10,483 bases of DNA from contig CAVGBV010000079.1 in assembly GCA_963627615.1 (NCBI GenBank), positions 1 to 10,483 of the forward strand, in the 5' to 3' direction. The notes beneath the pieces are model-generated. The model ran no database searches and was not told where the DNA came from. It was given only the letters and a program-made list of their open reading frames with translations. Positions 5,949-10,483 of the stretch are shown here, one piece after another; within the stretch, counting starts at the first letter, position 1; every line of letters begins with the position of its first letter. Made by a program: the position numbers and the translations under genes. The stretch comes from Faecimorpha sp963627615. GTDB taxonomy: Bacteria > Bacillota > Clostridia > Lachnospirales > Bianqueaceae.

Positions 5949-7514
5949 TTACAGTGTTACGCTGCCTTTCAGGCTCTCATGCGCAGGAACCGTAAGCTCT
6001 GCCAGCTCTCCGCCGTTCCAGCGCTCCAGCTTCCAGGTCTTGGCTTCATCGCCCAGATTGACAGCTTCATACTCGTATGTCGTACCTTCTTTCCACCATA
6101 CACGGAAGCTGATGCCCTCCGGCAAGCGGGTCACGCCGTCCGTCACATGACGCAGCAGGTTCTCCGGCATACCTCCGCGGGTCGCCCACTCACTTGCGCC
6201 CGTCATCGGCTCAAAGCCATACATCATCAGGAATCTTCCGCCCTGTCTGGTAGCACTCCATGCGCACTGATGGAACTCATCGTTATCCTCGCATACAGCG
6301 CCCATTCTCAGCAGCTCCGCATAGGCACGCTCCAGCCACTTAGGATCTCCGTCATAGAAATGCGCCGCAACCAGCACATTGGCCATGACCTGATCCCCCT
6401 TATTGTTCTCCTCATCCAGGGTATGTGCCCACGCAAGTATGCGGTCCTTATACTTCGCCTCACCGGTCAGAGCGTGATAACGCAGCGCCAGTCTTGCGAG
6501 GTAAGTGCAGTCTCCTACATAGTCTGACGGAGTCTCTCCCTGACCGCCCTTGCCATCCTGTACTTCCCAGGCGCCGTCCTTGAAGCGGATCGCCGGACGT
6601 CCGTCCTTGCCATTGACCCAGAACTGCTCCATCATCATCTCCGCGGCACGCAGATACCGCTCCTTCTTAGTCAGACGATACGCGTCCATAAGAGCGCTTA
6701 CGATATCATACATCGTATTGTCGGATACGGTCGAATAGAAAATCGTATACTGGCTGCCCTCAAATACTCCGGCACGGCTCATCTCCTTAGCCTGTGCTGC
6801 TTCCGGCAGAATAGAACAGGGGATCGGGCCGCCTGCCGCCTGGCACTTCTCGATATGATCGCACCAGTGATCGCAGTAATCCTGTACCAGATCCAGGTAC
6901 TTCTGCTCGCCCGTTATGTTATAAGCACAGATCGCCTCATCGATAAAGCGGAAGTGGTTGCCCTCCTGATAGTCGTACGGAGGATAATTGCGGACACCGC
7001 GGGTTCCCAGCCAATTGCTGACGAACTCATGCTTCTCCCAGTTATACCAATCCGGTACGCCCTTCTCCCAGTTTCCGGTATGATGCGCTACATCCACAAT
7101 GTCCTGCTTGGCTGTCTCAGCGCCCGGCAGATTGTAATAATACAGCGCGTTCTGGAAATAGATATAGGTCTCGATCTCGTGATGCACTTCATGGCAGTCC
7201 ACATAGCCGTGATACTGATTGGCATCAGTATAGGCCTTACGGGTCTCTACCATCTTCTTCATGTACTCCGCTACCGCCTCATCGCTGCGCACGGTCTGAT
7301 ACGGAATCGCGATACGGAACTGACCGCCCGCCTCATGAGAATCCACATTGGCCAACGGGTCCTTATCGAGTTCCTTATAGAGATACTCCTTGGTCTCCCG
7401 CAAAAATGCCGCCTGCAGGCCTGCCCAGTCTTCACTGAGACCGGCCTTCCAGCTGTCATACTGTGCCCGATACTGCGGCGCCGCCAGCGCCAGATACTTT
7501 TCTGTCTGCTTCAT
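5949..7514 (-). CDS. Unassigned helical-hairpin (alpha/alpha-toroid-like) protein, possible glycan-active enzyme, 521 aa
   Basis: I do not recognise the exact family. No signal peptide is visible, so it is probably cytoplasmic. The chain is rich in Trp, Tyr and His and contains recurring helix-turn-helix units of the type seen in six-hairpin (alpha/alpha) glycosidases and lyases: ITGEQKYLDLV (200-210), LTKKERYLRAAEMMMEQFW (281-299) and LTGEAKYKDRILAWAHTL (349-366). A His/aromatic cluster, DCHEVHHE (106-113), AHHTGNW (143-149) and NYPPYDYQEGNHFRF (176-190), could line an active cleft. Residues from about 465 look like a beta-rich C-terminal domain. The start is the ATG at 7514, preceded by AAAGGGGG; an upstream in-frame ATG at 7553 overlaps the previous gene and lacks such a site. 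Position after a rhamnogalacturonan acetylesterase gene (17-base gap) suggests action on a pectin fragment, which is inference. Confidence 0.65.
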   Translation of the reverse strand: MKQTEKYLALAAPQYRAQYDSWKAGLSEDWAGLQAAFLRETKEYLYKELDKDPLANVDSHEAGGQFRIAIPYQTVRSDEAVAEYMKKMVETRKAYTDANQYHGYVDCHEVHHEIETYIYFQNALYYYNLPGAETAKQDIVDVAHHTGNWEKGVPDWYNWEKHEFVSNWLGTRGVRNYPPYDYQEGNHFRFIDEAICAYNITGEQKYLDLVQDYCDHWCDHIEKCQAAGGPIPCSILPEAAQAKEMSRAGVFEGSQYTIFYSTVSDNTMYDIVSALMDAYRLTKKERYLRAAEMMMEQFWVNGKDGRPAIRFKDGAWEVQDGKGGQGETPSDYVGDCTYLARLALRYHALTGEAKYKDRILAWAHTLDEENNKGDQVMANVLVAAHFYDGDPKWLERAYAELLRMGAVCEDNDEFHQCAWSATRQGGRFLMMYGFEPMTGASEWATRGGMPENLLRHVTDGVTRLPEGISFRVWWKEGTTYEYEAVNLGDEAKTWKLERWNGGELAELTVPAHESLKGSVTL

Positions 7515-7531
7515 TGTTGTTTGTCCCCCTT

Positions 7532-8530
7532 TTATTTTCTGATATGTTCGCATACAGGAAGCCCAAGCTCCTGCATGCCCTCAAGCACGAGGCTCGCCAT
7601 CTTCAGCGCGCCGTCGTAGCTAAAGTGCGTGTCATCTACATTGCCCTCCGGGAAAATATCCGTTACCCCTGGAGCAACATAAGCAAAGAGTTTTTTACTC
7701 TCTTCGTCTCCGTAAGCTTCCAGCATCGCTGTCGCCTTACGATTCAAATCGATCAGCGCTACCTGATCCTCCGCCGCCAGCTTACGCATAGCGTCCGGAT
7801 AGTCTCCCAGCGTGTGCCGGATATGCCCATTTTCATCAAAATGGCGGCGCGGCTGCGATGTCACCAGTACCGGTGTCGCTCCCGCCTGACGCGCGATCTT
7901 GATAAAATACCGCAGCGTATCCGTAAAGGCTCCATAGGCCGGCGCGTACCGGTCCGTCTTGTCCTTCTGGTCATTATGCGCAAACTGCATCATCATCACA
8001 TCGCCCGGCTTGAGCCGCTTCATGATCGGCAAAAACAGCTGTTCCCGAATGAAGGACTGCGTAGAATAGCCGCAGCGCGCGTGATTGGATATATTGACAT
8101 TCTCATCGAACAGTACCGGCAGCAATTCTCCCCATCCTGCATGATAAGGACTTTGCTCCTGATCGCAAACCGTGGAATCTCCTAACAGAAAAACGGTCGG
8201 TATCTCATCGGCCCGCTGCATCCGGAAATTCAGCACCGCAGGATTGGTACCCTCTACCAGCAGCTGAATTCTAGAAAATCTTACGTCCAGCGCGAAGCTA
8301 TAGGTCTGCTGCTGCCCCGGTTCCAGATGAATCTGCGGCAGCATCCGTCTTCCCGGGAATGCCAGCACCTGCGCTACATCCGCGCCCTGTGCGCCGCCCA
8401 GTGTCAGCTCCACACGGTATACTCCGTTTTCCGCCGGAAAATCCAGCCGAACGCCTTCTCTCTCCTTATCCCAGACTTCCAGCATATATCCCAGATATGC
8501 TCCGGGCAAAATAATCTCCTGTGTCTGCAT
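7532..8530 (-). CDS. Rhamnogalacturonan acetylesterase (CE12-type SGNH hydrolase, RhgT/YesT-like)
   Basis: An esterase expected to remove acetyl groups from rhamnogalacturonan oligosaccharides. The SGNH blocks are present: GDST (117-120, nucleophile Ser119), ARCGYST (151-157, oxyanion Gly154), HND (185-187, Asn186) and DDTHFS (299-304, Asp and His302 of the triad). The first 110 residues form a separate, probably beta-rich domain with no catalytic motif. No signal peptide is seen, so it would act on imported oligosaccharides. Start choice: AAGGAG (8542-8537) lies 6 bases before the ATG at 8530 and only 3 before an ATG at 8533, so 8530 (332 residues) is preferred. The start overlaps the upstream TGA by one base, an arrangement that favours translational coupling. 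CE12 assignment is good; preference for rhamnogalacturonan over xylan acetyl groups is inferred from the neighbours. Confidence 0.85.
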   Translation of the reverse strand: MQTQEIILPGAYLGYMLEVWDKEREGVRLDFPAENGVYRVELTLGGAQGADVAQVLAFPGRRMLPQIHLEPGQQQTYSFALDVRFSRIQLLVEGTNPAVLNFRMQRADEIPTVFLLGDSTVCDQEQSPYHAGWGELLPVLFDENVNISNHARCGYSTQSFIREQLFLPIMKRLKPGDVMMMQFAHNDQKDKTDRYAPAYGAFTDTLRYFIKIARQAGATPVLVTSQPRRHFDENGHIRHTLGDYPDAMRKLAAEDQVALIDLNRKATAMLEAYGDEESKKLFAYVAPGVTDIFPEGNVDDTHFSYDGALKMASLVLEGMQELGLPVCEHIRK

Positions 8531-9885
8531 CATTTTCTCCTTAGTACCAGGACCCAATCCCGGTTCGGCATGTATTCCTTGGACGGTGTCACAAAGACTC
8601 GCTCTTCTGCGAAGTCCGTCACGCCGGCATAACTCATCACGCCGGTCAGCGGGTTCATCCAGTACACTTCCGCTTCTCCGTCAAGCGCGTTTTCCTTCAG
8701 TTGGATCTTCCTGCCGGTGTAGCTATAAGCCAAGAGATAGTCCGGCCCAGCGAATACACTGATCCGCTCATACTTTTCTCCCGGCTCATCCGCCAAAAGT
8801 TCCTGTGCCGGATGCCCATTGATAAAATCCACGCTGTTCATCAGCTCCGTCAGATGCTTCATGCTGTCCGAGCCCGGATGATGGATCGCCTCGCTCCACT
8901 TTTCCCAGCAGTCGTAATTGCCCGCTTTATCCCTCGTATGCCACATCTGCATAATCGCATTGTGTCCATAGGTAAAGCCGCAGGCGCCTGCCAACACCGA
9001 CCAATACGCATACCGCCGTACATCCCGGTCTCTCCACATCGGCTCCGCGCCTCCGTGCAGTCCCTGCGGGATATTTTCATAAGAAGGCTCCGCATCCAAT
9101 ACCGGCATCGGTCCTTCGGGGCGCTGCGCTGTCATCCGGTGTACCCGCTCTACATATTTCCAGTTGTCCTCACCGAAGCTGTAATCATCCTGGTCATTAT
9201 CGTCCCAAGCCTTCAGCTTGATCTGATCATAACGGCGGTGTCCTGACTGGAACATATGCATGTCCAGCCAATCGGCGTTCGGGAAATAATCGATGGATGT
9301 TGTCCGTCCAAACGGATGGAAGCATACCAGCTTATCCGGATTCAGCTTCTTCAGCGTAGATCCCATATTGTTCCAATACTCAAACGCTTCATTGCCTCGG
9401 GTGTCTCCGCCGGTAATCCAGATCACGTTGGGCGCGTCCTTATACCGCTCTGCCAGAAACGCCGCGTATACCTTGACCTTCTCCGGATCCGTCCACCCGC
9501 TCTTGACAATCCCGCCCCAATGCGGCAGCATCGCCATGTACAGGCCATACTTTTCGGCTGTCTTAACCACATAATCCACCATGTCCCAGTAGGTGAACTC
9601 TCCCTCCAGGTTGGGCTTGGTCACATCCTCTTCCAGAAAGCCTCTGGCTCCATAGGCATTTTCACAAGGCACAAAATGAAACAGTGTCGCCTGAATCACA
9701 TTGTAGCCCTTTTCCGCGCGATTGCGCAGATATACCTCAACCTCTTCCTTCTTCAGATTGTGAAATAACAGCCATGCTGTGTCCCCCAGCCAGAAAAACG
9801 GCTTATCTCCGGTTACGAGATAGGGCTTGCCCTTAGCCGCGGCCAGTGGTCCGTACTCCCAGGGCTTCTTGCAAGTCTTTTCCAT
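8530..9885 (-). CDS. DUF4038 / apiosidase-like glycoside hydrolase (GH140-type), 451 aa
   Basis: A TIM-barrel glycosidase of the DUF4038 (apiosidase-like) family with a small C-terminal beta domain. Characterised GH140 enzymes release apiose-linked side chains of rhamnogalacturonan II. Visible family features: GKPYLVTGDKPFFWLGDTAWLL-type N-terminus (19-40), Y-x-R-x2-KGYNVIQ (52-65), PNVIWITGGD (152-161) and PVLDAEPSYE (261-270). Asp161 and Glu266 fit the acid/base and nucleophile of GH140 by position; this is by eye. The C-terminal domain spans about 370-451. The start is the ATG at 9885, after an AAGGAG site, with the domain beginning almost at once. A longer frame to 10035 adds 50 mostly Lys-rich residues and contains a plausible promoter, so it is not used. 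No signal peptide, so probably cytoplasmic. It is the first gene of the cluster; its last codons (CTA AGG AGA AAA) carry the ribosome site for the esterase gene. Confidence 0.85.
   Translation of the reverse strand: MEKTCKKPWEYGPLAAAKGKPYLVTGDKPFFWLGDTAWLLFHNLKKEEVEVYLRNRAEKGYNVIQATLFHFVPCENAYGARGFLEEDVTKPNLEGEFTYWDMVDYVVKTAEKYGLYMAMLPHWGGIVKSGWTDPEKVKVYAAFLAERYKDAPNVIWITGGDTRGNEAFEYWNNMGSTLKKLNPDKLVCFHPFGRTTSIDYFPNADWLDMHMFQSGHRRYDQIKLKAWDDNDQDDYSFGEDNWKYVERVHRMTAQRPEGPMPVLDAEPSYENIPQGLHGGAEPMWRDRDVRRYAYWSVLAGACGFTYGHNAIMQMWHTRDKAGNYDCWEKWSEAIHHPGSDSMKHLTELMNSVDFINGHPAQELLADEPGEKYERISVFAGPDYLLAYSYTGRKIQLKENALDGEAEVYWMNPLTGVMSYAGVTDFAEERVFVTPSKEYMPNRDWVLVLRRK
8531..8542 (-). promoter_or_regulatory. 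Ribosome binding site inside the last codons of the glycosidase gene
   Basis: AAGGAG (8542-8537) lies within the codons for the final Leu-Arg-Arg-Lys of the upstream protein and directs translation of the esterase gene at 8530. It decides between the two tandem ATGs (8533 and 8530) and links translation of the two enzymes. Confidence 0.75.
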
Positions 9886-9921
9886 TTCCTTAACTCTCCT
9901 TTTTTCTACGAGCCTTTTCCC

Positions 9922-9950
9922 ATTATACATCATTCCCAGGATTCTGAAAA
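9922..9950 (-). promoter_or_regulatory. Possible promoter of the five-gene cluster
   Basis: On the minus strand a perfect TATAAT (9927-9922) is preceded after 17 bases by a weak -35, TTTTCA (9950-9945). Predicted start is near 9914, leaving a leader of about 29 bases to the ATG at 9885. A weak -35 is common in activator-dependent promoters. Other AT-rich candidates lie further upstream, so confidence is limited. Confidence 0.4.
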
Positions 9951-10081
9951 GCGGTTTTAAAAATTCTTTTTTGCCTTTTAGTGATCCGTCCGTCTTTTTG
10001 ACGATCCCTTTGACCATTTTTTCGACTCGCCGCATATATCTTCTGTCAATTTATACAAAAAAGTCTTTTTAAGTTATTTCA

Positions 10082-10140
10082 TAACAGCAAAAAGATCTCA
10101 TTTTTTTATAATTATTTGACTTTTACAATGTCTGCTGTTA
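10082..10140. repeat. Spaced inverted repeat TAACAGCA ... TGCTGTTA around the permease promoter
   Basis: The arms 10082-10089 and 10133-10140 are perfectly complementary over 8 bases with 43 bases between them. Arm centres are 51 bases apart, close to five helical turns. The right arm covers the end of the spacer and the first bases of the -10 hexamer, and the left arm lies upstream of the -35. A regulator binding both arms could bend or loop the promoter; chance is not excluded. Confidence 0.35.
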
Positions 10141-10144
10141 CTAT
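10116..10144 (+). promoter_or_regulatory. Sigma-A type promoter of the permease operon
   Basis: TTGACT (10116-10121), a 17-base spacer and TACTAT (10139-10144) make a good promoter on the plus strand. Transcription would start near 10151, upstream of the AAGGGGG ribosome site at 10172-10178 and the ATG at 10184, so the binding-protein relic is transcribed ahead of the permease gene. Confidence 0.65.
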
Positions 10145-10183
10145 ACCCGCATAATTACACATGAATAAAATAAGGGGGCTATC

Positions 10184-10341
10184 ATGAAACAGCTGATCTC
10201 TCTGCCTTTGCCTATCCGATTTCTCCCGACCCGGACGGCGCGTGCATCATGCTTTCTATTTAATATAATATGGAACGCCTTGGCATCGCCGATGTATTGG
10301 CTGCCAAGCAAACTGCTTATGACCGCTATCGCGCCCGTTAA
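10184..10341 (+). pseudogene. Relic of a sugar-binding lipoprotein gene with two large deletions
   Basis: A good ribosome site and ATG (10184, MKQLIS, like a signal peptide start) are followed in another frame by a fragment matching residues about 58-77 of the complete lipoprotein (relic AFAYPISPDPDGACIMLSI against DFTYPVAPGPDGAFVTLSI; 10204-10260). A TAA at 10261 then precedes a fragment matching its last 23 residues (relic GIADVLAAKQTAYDRYRAR, ending at TAA 10339-10341). So most of the signal peptide/linker and about 460 internal codons are gone. In the C-terminal fragment the DNA differs from the intact gene at 11 positions by my count, only two changing the residue, so it diverged as a working gene before decay. 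The ATG frame now runs 67 codons to 10387, into the permease gene; that peptide is unlikely to be a real product. It lies directly before an LplB-type permease gene, a natural place for a lost binding protein. Confidence 0.8.
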
Positions 10342-10374
10342 CAAAAACGTCTCAGAAAGGAAAAAGGTGATACG

Positions 10375-10483
10375 ATGGCCAATGTAACTGTAGCGACGCC
10401 CCGGCGTAAAAAGAGTGCGTGGGGAAACCTGCTGAAGAGTCTGAACCGGACCAAGTATCTGCAGCTTCTGCTGCTGCCGGGAC
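10375..10483 (+). CDS. LplB-type sugar ABC transporter permease, N-terminus only
   Basis: Only the first 36 residues are in the window. They show a basic cytoplasmic tail (ATPRRKKSAWGNLLKSLN) followed by the start of a first membrane helix, YLQLLLLPG, which is typical of LplB-like permeases of oligosaccharide ABC importers that pair with LplA-type lipoproteins. The start at 10375 has AAAGG and AAAAAGGTG sites upstream. It follows the binding-protein relic by 33 bases and would share the promoter at 10116-10144. The assignment rests on a short stretch plus the context of solute-binding proteins. Confidence 0.7.
   Translation, partial: MANVTVATPRRKKSAWGNLLKSLNRTKYLQLLLLPG

Larger units (their letters stand above)
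9886..10183. other. Divergent regulatory region between the enzyme cluster and the permease operon
   Basis: About 300 bases without a supported gene. It holds the candidate minus-strand promoter (9922-9950), the plus-strand promoter (10116-10144), a short inverted repeat GTTAT-ttc-ATAAC (10073-10085) and the wider pair TAACAGCA/TGCTGTTA (10082-10089 and 10133-10140). The minus frame from 10035 is open but Lys-rich and is probably untranslated leader. Confidence 0.6.

Noticed and set aside
7515..7553. Upstream start of the helical-hairpin protein at 7553
   Set aside because: It overlaps the end of the esterase gene and lacks a ribosome site, while the ATG at 7514 has AAAGGGGG at proper distance.
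9944..9960. Possible catabolite-repression (cre) site TGAAAAGCGGTTTTAA
   Set aside because: The central CG is displaced by one base compared with the cre consensus and the right half lacks the terminal CA, so it does not fit.
9886..10035. N-terminal extension of the DUF4038 glycosidase from an ATG at 10035
   Set aside because: The 50 extra residues are Lys/Arg-rich with no family counterpart, no good ribosome site was seen, and a TATAAT box lies inside; the ATG at 9885 has a ribosome site and begins near the domain edge.
10184..10387. 67-codon plus-strand frame as a genuine small protein or leader peptide
   Set aside because: Apart from its first few codons it reads the binding-protein relic out of frame and enters the permease gene; it is best seen as a by-product of the deletions, though its ribosome site is good.

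Overview
The window looks like a carbohydrate-utilisation locus from a Gram-positive gut Clostridia-type bacterium, most likely Lachnospiraceae. The signs are lipoprotein solute-binding proteins with serine/glutamine/asparagine-rich linkers, an LplB-type sugar permease, strong AGGAGG-like ribosome binding sites, AT-rich intergenic DNA around more GC-balanced genes, and polysaccharide-processing enzymes without signal peptides. The genus cannot be fixed from the sequence alone.

Layout. Nearly everything is on the minus strand, so gene order runs from high to low coordinates. A five-gene co-directional cluster occupies 9885 to 3637: a DUF4038/apiosidase-like (GH140-type) glycosidase, a CE12-type rhamnogalacturonan acetylesterase (SGNH hydrolase), an unassigned 521-residue helical-hairpin protein, a guanine deaminase, and a YiaK/DlgD-type 2,3-diketo-L-gulonate reductase. 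Junctions are -1, 17, 30 and 11 bases, so a single transcript is likely. A 10-bp stem hairpin follows the last gene. Further along the same strand lie two paralogous sugar-binding lipoproteins: one complete (3380 to 1692) and one cut by the window edge (1390 to 1). Each has its own promoter, with the same 65-bp leader and the same -35/-10 geometry, and the first is followed by an 18-bp stem terminator-like hairpin. On the plus strand, from about 10116 to the right edge, there is a promoter, a twice-deleted relic of a third solute-binding protein gene, and the start of an LplB-type ABC permease gene.

How it may work together (inference). Binding proteins and permease would import pectin-derived oligosaccharides (rhamnogalacturonan I or II pieces), and the cytoplasmic enzymes would remove acetyl groups and side-chain sugars and finish uronate or keto-acid catabolism. 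Guanine deaminase does not fit that theme and is the odd member. The relic upstream of the permease suggests that the permease operon once carried its own binding protein, and that this role may have passed to the tandem lipoproteins.

Most noteworthy: the internally deleted binding-protein relic, the duplicated promoter/leader with an inverted repeat, a 20-bp palindrome upstream of the second lipoprotein promoter, the unassigned helical-hairpin protein, and the embedded guanine deaminase. I saw no CRISPR array, insertion sequence, tRNA or rRNA.
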